NCBI GenBank assembly: GCA_964489645.1
Contig: CAZAZT010000003.1
Span: forward strand, 1-64,000
Length of the DNA: 64,000 bases
Direction of reading: 5' to 3'
DNA from: JBEEPE01 sp964489645
GTDB lineage: Bacteria > Verrucomicrobiota > Verrucomicrobiia > Chthoniobacterales > Chthoniobacteraceae
Shown here: positions 1-8,709 of the stretch, piece after piece
Layout: each line of letters begins with the position of its first letter
Numbering within the stretch: position 1 is the stretch's first letter
Made by a program: the position numbers and the translations under genes
Notes under the pieces: generated by a model
What the model was told of the DNA's origin: nothing
The model's database searches: none
What the model saw: only the letters and a program-made list of their open reading frames with translations

Positions 1-1422
1 GCGGGCTTCTTTGTTGTCGGTGAGTGAGAGGGACGTGTTGTTGCGTTGGAAAGTCAGCTTGGAGTGATCGAAGCCGAAGAGGTGCAGGAGGGTGGCGTGG
101 TAGTCGTGATGGCTTACGGTGTCGCGCACGGCTTTGTGCCCGAACTCATCGGTTTCGCCGTAGATACAGCCTGCTTTGAAGCCGCCACCGGCGACCCACA
201 TCCCGAAGCCGTAGGTGTTGTGATCCCTTCCCACAACGTCGCGACTGCCGTCGTGCTGGATCACGGGTAGACGGCCCATCTCCCCGCCCCAATGGACAAC
301 GGTCGAGTCGAGGAGTCCTCGTGCTTTCAGGTCCATGACGAGTGCGGCAGCGCCTCGGTCGACGTACTTACACGCTGCGGGAAGACCTGAGATGATGGAC
401 TTGTGGTGATCCCATGTCTGATTCGCGGTGAAGAGTTGGATGAAACGGACCCCTCGTTCAACGAGCCGCCGAGCGAGGAGGCAACGGGTTCCGAACTCCG
501 CAGAGGCGGGGTCATCCAGGCCGTAGAGCCGCTTGGTGGCGTCTGATTCCGAACGGATATCGAGCGCTTCTTTGGCAGCGGTCTGGAGTCTTGCCGCGAG
601 CGCGTAGCTTTGGATCCTTGCATCGAGATCCGATTCTCCTGCATGGGCTTGTGCGTGCGAGCGGTTGAGGCTTTCCAGGTAGGACAGATAGTTCTGCTGC
701 GGGATGCCGCGCAGGTGCGGCGCTGGATCGAGATTGGGAATGCGTGGTTCTTGGGAGCGCACGGCGGTTCCTTGGTAGACGGAGGGCAGCCATCCTTGGG
801 TCCAGTTGCTCACCCCGAGGACGGGCAGTCCGCGCGGGTCGGTGAGTGCGACGTAGGCGGGGAGGTCTTGGGTTTCGGAGCCGAGCCCATAGGCGAGCCA
901 GCTTCCGAGCGTTGGTCGGCCGGCGAGGATACCGCCTGTTTGAAGTGCATAGATGCTTTGGCCGTGGTTGCTCACGCCGGTGTGCATCCCTCGAAGCAGC
1001 GTGACCTCATCGACGATCTGGGCGAAGTGCGGGAGGAGTTCGCTGACATCCATCCCGGATTGACCGTGTTTACGGAAGGCCCACGGACTTCCGAGCAGTT
1101 TGAAACTTGCGTTCGCGGCATCGTCGAACTTGAAGTCGCCTTCGAGTTTTTGTCCGTCGCGCCGGGTGAGTTCGGGTTTGGGATCGAACAGGTCGACATG
1201 GCTTGGGCCGCCCTGCATGAACATGGAGATCATGGCCTTGGCGCGTGGCTGGACGCCCGGCAGTTTTGGAAGGACGTTGTGTTGGAGACTGGCGCCGTCG
1301 ATGGGTTTGGCGAGGAGCCCTTCGTCGCGCAGGAGTGCGAGGAGGCCGAGAGAACCGAGACTGAGGGCGCTTCGTCCGATGAGATGTCGTCTGCTGAGGC
1401 AGGGTGAGGAAGGGCTATCCAT
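1..1422 (-). CDS. DUF1501 domain protein, C-terminus cut by window edge
   Basis: The reading frame is open from an ATG at 1422 down to base 1 without a stop, so at least 474 residues are present and the C-terminus lies outside. The N-terminus has a twin-arginine-like signal (SRRHLIGRSALSLGSLGLLAL) and is then typical of the DUF1501 family, a sulfatase/alkaline-phosphatase-like fold: FMQGGPSHVDLFDPKPEL near residue 70, a Trp-Asp-His-His segment near 345, and HWGGEMGRLP with GRDHNTYGFGMW further on. It starts one base after the stop of the DUF1553 gene upstream, so the two are surely cotranscribed. DUF1501 proteins are exported and common in Planctomycetes and Verrucomicrobia; their substrates are not established. 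The family call is firm, the function is not. Confidence 0.9.
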   Translation of the reverse strand, partial: MDSPSSPCLSRRHLIGRSALSLGSLGLLALLRDEGLLAKPIDGASLQHNVLPKLPGVQPRAKAMISMFMQGGPSHVDLFDPKPELTRRDGQKLEGDFKFDDAANASFKLLGSPWAFRKHGQSGMDVSELLPHFAQIVDEVTLLRGMHTGVSNHGQSIYALQTGGILAGRPTLGSWLAYGLGSETQDLPAYVALTDPRGLPVLGVSNWTQGWLPSVYQGTAVRSQEPRIPNLDPAPHLRGIPQQNYLSYLESLNRSHAQAHAGESDLDARIQSYALAARLQTAAKEALDIRSESDATKRLYGLDDPASAEFGTRCLLARRLVERGVRFIQLFTANQTWDHHKSIISGLPAACKYVDRGAAALVMDLKARGLLDSTVVHWGGEMGRLPVIQHDGSRDVVGRDHNTYGFGMWVAGGGFKAGCIYGETDEFGHKAVRDTVSHHDYHATLLHLFGFDHSKLTFQRNNTSLSLTDNKEAR

Positions 1423-1423
1423 T

Positions 1424-4093
1424 TCAGTCGATGTAGAGGAATGCGTTGGAGCTCATCAGCGCTTGGCAGAGGGTGGCGAGGGCGCGATCGGCTGAATCCT
1501 TCGGGATGAGGATGGGACGGATTGCCGCGGGCATTTTTGGGGTGTCTGTGGCGGATTCCGAGAGCGCCTTGGATTGACCGGCGAGGAAGTGGATCGAGCT
1601 TTGGAGTTCCTCGGAGGAAGGGTCTTTGTTGAGGACGATTTTCCATGCGTTCCGCGCGCGTGTTGCGGGATCGGACCCGGATTCACGGGCGATGCGTTCT
1701 GCGAGGATGGCGGATTGGTTGAGCACGAAATCGTTGTTCATCAGGGACAGTGACTGCGGGGCTACGGTGGATGCGGAGCGTGCTTCGCAGTTCGGTTCCA
1801 TCCGTGGGAGGTCGAATGTTTCGAGCATGCCGACGGGTCGTGAGCGACGGGATTGAAGGTAGACGCTGCGGCGGAATTCTTCGCCATTCAGGGGGACGAT
1901 TTTCCCGGTGGGTCGGCCTGCGGTATCGGTGGTGTCGACGCCGACGACGATCTGTCCGTCCACATCGATCATCACGGGTACAGGGGCTCCGAACATCTTG
2001 GGGTTGAGGTTGCCTGCGGTGTGGAGGATGGCGTCGCGGAGGGTTTCGGCATTGATGCGGCGGAGGTTTTGACGGGAGAGGAGTCGGTTCTCTGGATCGG
2101 CGGCGTCTGCCTCTGCGGAGTGGGTGGTGGTTTGCCGATAGGTGGCGGAGTTGAGGATGAGGCGTTGGAGGTGTTTGAGACTCCAGTGGTTTTGGGACAG
2201 TTCGGTGGCGAGCCAGTCGAGGAGTTCGGGGTGTGACGGGCGGTCTCCGTGTTTTCCGAAATCGCCAGGGGTTGCGACGATGCCTTTCCCGAAGAGATGA
2301 TGCCAGACGCGGTTGGCTAGGACGCGTGAGAGGAGTGGGTGCTGTCCGGAGGTGAGGTGATCGGCGTATGCGGTGCGTCTGCCGGAGGAGGCTGCGGATC
2401 CGGAGAGGGGCGCTGGGGGGGAGAGGGTTTTTGCGCCGAGCACGGTGAGTTCGGTGGGGGCGACTTTACGGCCCCGCTGGTTCGGGTCACCGCGGCGGTA
2501 CACGACGGTTTCTGGAGGCGTCTGCGCTGCGGTGGCTGTTTCGTTGAAGACGGGGATGAAGATCTCTGGCGGCTTATCTTTCCGGATCTTGGTTGCTTCT
2601 TCGGTGAACACCTTCAGCTCCGATTCATGTTTGGTTTTGTAAGTGCGGTCGTAGAGGTAGAGGGATCCTGGGGAGAGTTGGTTGATGGTGGGATGTTGTT
2701 TCAGGAGGGTGTTCTGCTCGGGGGTACGCGATTTGGGGACGGTGCGGTAAGCGGCCCGGAGCGGTTCGCGGAGGTGCTCCGGCTTTTTCTCCAGCTCCCA
2801 TTCCAGGACTTTGCTGATGAACTCGTCCTCTTTGACCTTCCTTCTCGCTTCGACGTCCTTTGCACGCTGTTCGATTTCAGCGGCTTTTGCCCGCTCAGCG
2901 TCGGTCATCAAGGGGAGGAGTCGAGCGGCTGGGGGCCTCCACGCGACGGTGTTGAAGCCTGGTTCGAAGATGGCCCTGAACGCGTAATAATCCGATTGCA
3001 AGATGGGATCATGTTTGTGGTCGTGGCATTGAGCGCATCCGAGGGTGAGGCCGAGGAGTCCGCTGGAGACGACCTTGAGGGTTTCTGAGACGACGGCTTC
3101 CTTTGCGGTTTGCTGATCAGCGGTCGGGGCGGTGGCGGTGCCATCTGGGACCATTCGGAGGAAGCCTGTTGCGACGAGTTTGTCGGTGAGCTCGGGGTGA
3201 GCGCCGAGGTCCTTGATGTTGGTTCCGGCCATCTCATCGCCGGCGAGTTGTTCTTTGATGAAGCGGTCGAGCGGTTTATCGGCGTTGAGGGAACGGATGA
3301 CGTAGTCGCGGTAGTGATAGGCCCACGGGCGGATCGGGTCGGCGTCGGAATATCCGTCGCTGTCGGCGTAGCCGGCGAGGTCGAGCCAGTGGCGGCCCCA
3401 GTGTTCGCCGTATCGGGGTGATGCGAGGTATCGATCGGCCATGCGCGCGTAGGCGTCGGGCGCGGTATCGGTGAGGAAGAGAGTGATCTCCTCGGGGGAG
3501 GGAGGGAGGCCGGTGAGGTCGAGGGCGACGCGGCGGATGAGGGTGGATTTTGGGGCTTCGGGGTTGAGGGAGAGTTTGGAGCGGTTGAGTTGGTCGACAA
3601 TGAACTGGTCGATGGGATTCGCGTTTTGGGGGAGCGATTCTGTCTGTGGCGGAGTGGTGCGGTTGGGCGGTTGGAAGGACCAGAATGCGCGATCCTCTTC
3701 GGGGATGAATGTGTCGGGCACCTGATCGGGTTCGGGCCGAGCGGTTGGCGCACCGGCCGCAATCCAGCGTTCGATGAGCTGGATCTCGGCTTCGGGCACG
3801 GGTTTACCTTTTCGAGGCATGTCGCCTTCGCGGATGAGGCGGACCAGATCGCTTTCTTGGGGTTTACCGGGGATGACGGCGACCGTTTTGTCGGGTCCGT
3901 GAGGTTCGGTGAGGAGCCTGCGTAAACGGACGTCGAGGTCGCCTTTGCGGATGCCGTCTTCGCCGTGGCAGTGGACGCAGCGATGTCGGAGGATCGGACG
4001 GATATCCTTTTCGAAGAGCGGAACGGAATCGGCGCGCGCGCTGACGGCGAGGAGGAGCAGGATTACTGCGGTCGCGGTGAGGGCATGGCGCAT
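1424..4093 (-). CDS. Exported DUF1549/DUF1553 haem-c-type protein
   Basis: About 889 residues. I start at the ATG at 4093 because a clean signal peptide follows at once (MRHALTATAVILLLLAVSARA); an in-frame ATG at 4123 would add ten residues ahead of it. Residues 39-43 are CVHCH, a CxxCH haem-c motif in a planctomycete-type cytochrome domain. The DUF1549 block carries HWLDLAGYADSDGYSD and a second cysteine motif CAQCHDHKHDP. The C-terminal DUF1553 block has NRVWHHLFGKGIVATPGDFG and ends in a typical SSNAFLYID. The partner DUF1501 gene follows after one base. This pair is very common in PVC bacteria and often lies beside carbohydrate-degradation genes, but its biochemical role is unproven; an exported redox or hydrolytic function is inference. 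Confidence 0.9.
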   Translation of the reverse strand: MRHALTATAVILLLLAVSARADSVPLFEKDIRPILRHRCVHCHGEDGIRKGDLDVRLRRLLTEPHGPDKTVAVIPGKPQESDLVRLIREGDMPRKGKPVPEAEIQLIERWIAAGAPTARPEPDQVPDTFIPEEDRAFWSFQPPNRTTPPQTESLPQNANPIDQFIVDQLNRSKLSLNPEAPKSTLIRRVALDLTGLPPSPEEITLFLTDTAPDAYARMADRYLASPRYGEHWGRHWLDLAGYADSDGYSDADPIRPWAYHYRDYVIRSLNADKPLDRFIKEQLAGDEMAGTNIKDLGAHPELTDKLVATGFLRMVPDGTATAPTADQQTAKEAVVSETLKVVSSGLLGLTLGCAQCHDHKHDPILQSDYYAFRAIFEPGFNTVAWRPPAARLLPLMTDAERAKAAEIEQRAKDVEARRKVKEDEFISKVLEWELEKKPEHLREPLRAAYRTVPKSRTPEQNTLLKQHPTINQLSPGSLYLYDRTYKTKHESELKVFTEEATKIRKDKPPEIFIPVFNETATAAQTPPETVVYRRGDPNQRGRKVAPTELTVLGAKTLSPPAPLSGSAASSGRRTAYADHLTSGQHPLLSRVLANRVWHHLFGKGIVATPGDFGKHGDRPSHPELLDWLATELSQNHWSLKHLQRLILNSATYRQTTTHSAEADAADPENRLLSRQNLRRINAETLRDAILHTAGNLNPKMFGAPVPVMIDVDGQIVVGVDTTDTAGRPTGKIVPLNGEEFRRSVYLQSRRSRPVGMLETFDLPRMEPNCEARSASTVAPQSLSLMNNDFVLNQSAILAERIARESGSDPATRARNAWKIVLNKDPSSEELQSSIHFLAGQSKALSESATDTPKMPAAIRPILIPKDSADRALATLCQALMSSNAFLYID

Positions 4094-4250
4094 GGGCGGT
4101 GGGAGGTGCAGAATGCTTGCCATGGGGGAGTGGGGGCGGGAAGAGGGGCGTGTTTCTGTGAAAAAGAGGAGGTCTGGTGGGGAGGTGTGGCGGATTTGGC
4201 GGGGGCGGCTCGCCCTTGAAACGGGAGGGTGCGTCAGATAACCGTGGGGG

Positions 4251-6749
4251 ATGTCAGCGCCTCTTACGCCTATGATGCAGCAGTATCAGGGCATCCGCCG
4301 CACCTTGTCCCCTGATACGCTGCTCATGTTCCGGTTGGGGGACTTCTACGAGATGTTCTTCGACGATGCGCATGTTGCTGCGGGGGTGTTGAATCTGGCG
4401 CTGACGAAACGCAATCAGGTCCCGATGTGCGGGATCCCGTTCCATGCGGCGGAGGGGTATGTGCGGAAGTTGATCGAGGCGGGGCATCGGGTTGCGATTT
4501 GCGATCAGACGTCGGAGCCGCAGCCGGGACGGATTGTGCAACGAGAGATCACCCAGATCCTTTCGCCGGGGACGGTTTCGGACATGCAGATGCTGGATGC
4601 GAAGCGGAACAATTACCTTGCGACGTTGGTGCCGGACGGGAAGGGGCGATTCGGTTTGGCGGTGATGGACCTGTCGACGGGGGATTTTCGTGTGACGGAG
4701 TTGGAGGACGAGCGGGCGTTGACGGATGAGTTGGAGCGGTTACGTCCTGCGGAGGTGGTGATGTCGGAGGAGCACGGGACGGGTTTTGGTCACATCAAGG
4801 GGGTGGTTTTCCGAGAGGGCTATCCGTTCTTGTTGGACCAGGCGCAGTACGCGCTTTTGGACCACTTTCGGGTTCAATCGTTGGACGGATTTGGAATCAC
4901 GGGAAAGACGGAGGCGATCCGAGCGGCTGGGGGGATGATCCACTATTTGCGGGTGGAGCTGAAGCGGAAGCTCACGAACATCTTACGCATCCGGATGTAC
5001 AGTCGGGGTCGGTACATGGGGTTGGATTCGTCGACGCGCGCGAACTTGGAGTTGGTGGATTCGCGCGGGGCGGGGCGGGACACGAGCTTGCTGAAGGCGT
5101 TGGACCGGACGTGCACACCGATGGGGGCTAGGCGTTTGCGCGAATGGATCCTGCAGCCGTTGTGCGATGTGGGGGTTCTGGAATCGCGGCAGGCGGCGAT
5201 TGGAGCGGCGTTGGCGAACGGCCGGGTGTTGGCGGAGCTGCGGGAGGTGCTGGGGGGAGTGCGCGATATGGAGCGCACGTTGGGGCGGTTGGTGCAGGCG
5301 GGAGGGAATGCGCGTGATCTGGTGGTGTTGCGTGTCGGTCTTGAGCAAGTTCCTGGGGTTCAGGTTCTGGTGGATGAGCTGCTGGGCGGGGTTGCTGAGA
5401 GCGCGCTGTTCCGGGAGATCCGGACGGGGTTGCATGCGTTGCCGGAGGTCGTGGAGTTGTTATCGAGGGCGTTGGTGGATGAGCCGCCGGCTTTGGTCCG
5501 AGATGGTGGGATGTTCCGCGATGGATACTTTGCTGAGCTGGATCAGTTGCGTTCGGCTGGGGCTGCGGGGAAGGAGTGGGTGGCCGACCTCCAGCAACGC
5601 GCTGCGGATGAAACGGGTATCAAGTCGCTGAAGATCCGGTACACGTCGGTGTTCGGTTATTTCATCGAGGTGACGAAGGCCAACCTGCATCTTGTGCCGG
5701 AGACATGGATCCGTAAGCAGACGGTTGCGGGTGGTGAGCGGTTTGTGACGCCGGAGCTGAAGGAGATGGAGAGCAAGATCTTGGGGGCGGATGAGCGGGC
5801 GCGTGCTCTGGAGGTGGAGTTGTTCCAGCAGTTGCGGGATGAGGTGTTGCAGTCGTTGGGCCGTTTGCAGGAGACGGCTGCGGCGATCTCGCGGGTGGAT
5901 GTGGTGTGCGGTTTGGCGGAGGTGGCGCGCACGTTCGGGTACGTGCGGCCCAAGCTAACGGAGGGAGGGCCGATCCGTTTTGTGGATGGGAGGCATCCGG
6001 TTCTGGACCAGTCGTTAGTGGAGGAGAAGTTCGTGCCGAATGACACGGTATTGGATGATGTGGACAACCGTTTGATGGTGATCACGGGACCGAACATGGC
6101 GGGGAAGTCGACGTATATCCGGCAGGTGGCGTTGTTGACCTTGATGGCGCAGATCGGTTCATGGGTGCCGGCGCGCGAGGCGGAGGTGGGGGTGGTGGAT
6201 CGGATCTTCACGCGGGTTGGCGCGTCGGATGACATGTCGCGGGGGCAATCGACTTTCATGGTCGAGATGAATGAGACGGCGAACATTGCGAATAATGCGA
6301 CGGCGCGATCGTTGGTGATCCTGGATGAGATTGGGCGTGGGACATCGACGTTCGATGGGTTGTCGATCGCTTGGAGTGTTGCGGAGTTCCTGCACGACGT
6401 TGTGCAGTGTAAAACGTTGTTCGCCACGCATTACCATGAGTTGACGGAGTTGGCGAATGCGCGGGTTGGTGTGAAGAATTACACGGTGGCGGTCCGTGAA
6501 TGGAACGATCAGATCATTTTCCTGCGGAAGATCGTTCCGGGGGGTGCGGACCGCAGTTACGGGATCCAGGTGGCGCGTTTGGCGGGGTTACCGGTGCCGA
6601 TCTTGGAGCGGGCGAAGGAGATCTTGGCGAACTTGGAGCGTTCGGATCTGGTGGTGGAAGGGGCTGGAGAGGCCTCTGCGGCGAGACGTTCGCGTCGGCG
6701 AGCGGTCATGGCGACGGAGGCGGAGCGGCCGCAGATGATGTTATTCTGA
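4251..6749 (+). CDS. mutS: DNA mismatch repair protein MutS
   Basis: 832 residues, normal for MutS. It recognises base mismatches and small loops in DNA and, through ATP, recruits the later mismatch-repair steps. The N-terminal mismatch-binding motif is present as F32-Y-E34 inside FRLGDFYEMF. The C-terminal ATPase has the Walker A GPNMAGKST at about 613-621 and the Walker B LVILDEIGRGTSTFDG at about 688-703, followed by FATHYHELTEL. The protein ends in MMLF, like the short C-terminal tails of many MutS proteins. The gene is divergent from the DUF1553 gene with 157 bases between the chosen starts, and no mutL lies in the window. The start is the ATG at 4251, preceded by a run of five G that may serve as ribosome site. 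Confidence 0.98.
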   Translation: MSAPLTPMMQQYQGIRRTLSPDTLLMFRLGDFYEMFFDDAHVAAGVLNLALTKRNQVPMCGIPFHAAEGYVRKLIEAGHRVAICDQTSEPQPGRIVQREITQILSPGTVSDMQMLDAKRNNYLATLVPDGKGRFGLAVMDLSTGDFRVTELEDERALTDELERLRPAEVVMSEEHGTGFGHIKGVVFREGYPFLLDQAQYALLDHFRVQSLDGFGITGKTEAIRAAGGMIHYLRVELKRKLTNILRIRMYSRGRYMGLDSSTRANLELVDSRGAGRDTSLLKALDRTCTPMGARRLREWILQPLCDVGVLESRQAAIGAALANGRVLAELREVLGGVRDMERTLGRLVQAGGNARDLVVLRVGLEQVPGVQVLVDELLGGVAESALFREIRTGLHALPEVVELLSRALVDEPPALVRDGGMFRDGYFAELDQLRSAGAAGKEWVADLQQRAADETGIKSLKIRYTSVFGYFIEVTKANLHLVPETWIRKQTVAGGERFVTPELKEMESKILGADERARALEVELFQQLRDEVLQSLGRLQETAAAISRVDVVCGLAEVARTFGYVRPKLTEGGPIRFVDGRHPVLDQSLVEEKFVPNDTVLDDVDNRLMVITGPNMAGKSTYIRQVALLTLMAQIGSWVPAREAEVGVVDRIFTRVGASDDMSRGQSTFMVEMNETANIANNATARSLVILDEIGRGTSTFDGLSIAWSVAEFLHDVVQCKTLFATHYHELTELANARVGVKNYTVAVREWNDQIIFLRKIVPGGADRSYGIQVARLAGLPVPILERAKEILANLERSDLVVEGAGEASAARRSRRRAVMATEAERPQMMLF

Positions 6750-6798
6750 TGGGCGGACGGGGATTGGTGGTGCCGGATTTTTTTGTAAGTTTTTCGAC

Positions 6799-7713
6799 AT
6801 GGTTGACGTGAGAGACAGTTCGGGAGGGGAGGGTGCTGAGGTGGACGCGCTGACGGTTCGGCGTCTGTCGAAAGTGTTTGCGATCCCGTTCCGAAGAGAG
6901 CCGTTGGTGGCGGTGAGTGGGGTAAGTTTTTCGGTTCGTCGGGGCGAGGTGTACGGTTTGTTGGGGCCGAATGGGTCGGGTAAGAGCACGACGATGAAGA
7001 TCTTGATGGGATTGTTGGAGCCGAGCGATGGGGCGACGGAGATTTTCGGGCGTGATTCGCGCGAGGTGGAGAGTCGGGAGTCGGTGGGGTTTTTGCCGGA
7101 GAACCCCTACTTTTACAAGTTCCTGACTGGGCTTGAGACGGTGGTGTTTTTCGGGAGGTTGTGCGGGTTGGGGGGCAAGGCGTTGCGTGTGCGGGCGATG
7201 GATCTTCTTGAGCGGGTGGGGTTGGCGGATGCTGCGGACCGGAGGTTGGGCGGTTACTCGAAGGGGATGTTACAGCGGATTGGATTGGCGCAGGCGTTGG
7301 TGCAGCGGCCTCGGTTGCTTGTTCTGGATGAGCCGACTGCGGGGGTGGATCCGGAAGGTTCGCATCAGATCCGCGACTTGATTCTGGCTTTGAAGGCGGA
7401 GGGCATCACGGTGCTTTTGTGTTCGCATCTGTTGGGGCAGGTGCAAGAGATCTGCGATCGCATCGGGATCCTGCATCAGGGGCGGTTGATCTGTGAGGGG
7501 GCGTTGGAGGAGTTGATGGCGGTGGAGGACCAGACGGAGTTGGTGGTTGAGGGTGTGTCTGATGGGGTTGTGGAGGAGGTGCGAGAGCGGGTGGAGCGTG
7601 CGGGTGGCGTTTTGAAATCGCGGCGTCGGCTGAGGACTTCGTTGGAGGAGTTCTTTTTGGAGAAGACGAGGGCAGCGAGTGTGAGAGCGGAAGGGAAGGG
7701 GGTTGGGGAATGA
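6799..7713 (+). CDS. ABC exporter ATP-binding protein
   Basis: 304 residues. Powers an ABC-2 type exporter together with the membrane protein encoded just downstream. Walker A GPNGSGKST at about 56-64, signature GGYSKGMLQRIGLAQAL at about 152-168, Walker B LLVLDEPTAGVDPEG from about 174, and the H-loop in LLCSHLL. The last 80 residues form the small C-terminal domain common in NatA- or NosF-like ATPases. The stop overlaps the next start as ATGA at 7710-7713, which implies translational coupling to the permease. The substrate cannot be told from sequence. Only 49 bases separate it from mutS. Confidence 0.93.
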   Translation: MVDVRDSSGGEGAEVDALTVRRLSKVFAIPFRREPLVAVSGVSFSVRRGEVYGLLGPNGSGKSTTMKILMGLLEPSDGATEIFGRDSREVESRESVGFLPENPYFYKFLTGLETVVFFGRLCGLGGKALRVRAMDLLERVGLADAADRRLGGYSKGMLQRIGLAQALVQRPRLLVLDEPTAGVDPEGSHQIRDLILALKAEGITVLLCSHLLGQVQEICDRIGILHQGRLICEGALEELMAVEDQTELVVEGVSDGVVEEVRERVERAGGVLKSRRRLRTSLEEFFLEKTRAASVRAEGKGVGE

Positions 7714-8585
7714 ACGGGCATCGGTATTTTTCGTTGGGGCGGGTGATGGCGATGGGCGGGAACACGTTCCGCGAGTTGGTGCGGCAGAAGGTGTTCTATT
7801 TTCTGGTGTTGTTCGCTTTGTTGGTGATCGGGGGGAGTCTTTTTGCGGTGAAGCTCACGTTCCAAGAGCAGTTCCAGGTGTTGAAGGACATCTCGTTGGG
7901 GGCGATGAGCATTTTTCTGTGGCTGATCGCTGTTTTGACGACGGCGTCGTTGATCCCGAGAGATCTTGAGGATCGCACGTTGTACACGATTTTGGCGAAG
8001 CCGGTGCCGAGGTTCGAGTACGTGTTGGGCAAGTTGACGGGGGTTTTTGGAGTGTTGATGGCTGCGTGTGCAGCGATGAGTGTTGCGTTCCTTGCGGTGC
8101 TTTGGATGAAGACGCAGGGGACGCACGCGGAAATCCTCTCGACGTACCCTTTGGGGGAGGAGCGGGACGCCGCATTGCGTGGTTTAGCGGTGTCAGCGTT
8201 CTCGTGGAACCTGTTGCCGGGGATCGTGTTGATCTTGTGGAAGGCGATGGTGTGCGCGGCGGTGACGCTGTTCATCTCGACGTTCGCTTCGAGCATGGTT
8301 TTCACGGTGATGATCTCGGTGGTGGTGTACTTGATCGGGCACATGCAAGCGGTTGCGCGTGAGTATTGGTTGGCGCAGGGCGGATTGGGGTTGGGGGGAC
8401 GTCTTGGGAACGGTTTTGTGGCGTTGGTCTTTCCGGATCTTCAGATGTTCAATGTGGTGGACGAGATCGCGTTGGGGACGCCGGTGCCGTGGGAACTTTT
8501 TTGGGAGGTGTCGGGATTCGCGGGTTTATACGTGTTGATGTATCTGCTGTGTGCGCAGTGGGTTTTTTCGGAACGGGAGTTGTGA
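7710..8585 (+). CDS. ABC-2 type exporter permease
   Basis: 291 residues with about six hydrophobic segments: around residues 28-48, 65-85, 110-130, 170-195, 197-215 and 265-285. The cytoplasmic loop PRDLEDRTLYTILAKPVPR matches the conserved loop of NosY/GldF-type ABC permeases, which precedes a coupling segment. It starts inside the stop codon of the ATPase gene, so the two form one transporter, presumably as a dimer of each. A hydrophilic stretch near residues 136-160 separates the third and fourth helices. The substrate is unknown; export of a lipid, polysaccharide or small molecule are all possible. Confidence 0.88.
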   Translation: MNGHRYFSLGRVMAMGGNTFRELVRQKVFYFLVLFALLVIGGSLFAVKLTFQEQFQVLKDISLGAMSIFLWLIAVLTTASLIPRDLEDRTLYTILAKPVPRFEYVLGKLTGVFGVLMAACAAMSVAFLAVLWMKTQGTHAEILSTYPLGEERDAALRGLAVSAFSWNLLPGIVLILWKAMVCAAVTLFISTFASSMVFTVMISVVVYLIGHMQAVAREYWLAQGGLGLGGRLGNGFVALVFPDLQMFNVVDEIALGTPVPWELFWEVSGFAGLYVLMYLLCAQWVFSEREL

Positions 8586-8647
8586 GTGGTGGTGGAGAGG
8601 TCTTCGGATCGAGGCGGGAACAGGAGATGGGAGGATTGTGCGGCGGG

Positions 8648-8662
8648 ATTAGCAGGGCTAAT
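8648..8662. repeat. Perfect 6-bp inverted repeat ahead of the efflux operon
   Basis: ATTAGC and GCTAAT flank the three bases AGG in the 124-base gap before the TolC-like gene. No T-run follows, so it is not an obvious terminator. It could be an operator or be chance; the arms are short. Confidence 0.3.
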
Positions 8663-8709
8663 GGCGCGGGTTTTGCGCGGGTTGTCCTTCCGCATGGAAT
8701 TCCCCCCCG

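Noticed and set aside
610..1407. 265-residue plus-strand open frame at the left edge
   Set aside because: Opposite the DUF1501 gene, which reads cleanly on the minus strand.
4207..4250. TTGAAA/GATAAC promoter-like pair before mutS
   Set aside because: Spacer is only 15 bases and the -10 match is poor; it would leave almost no leader.
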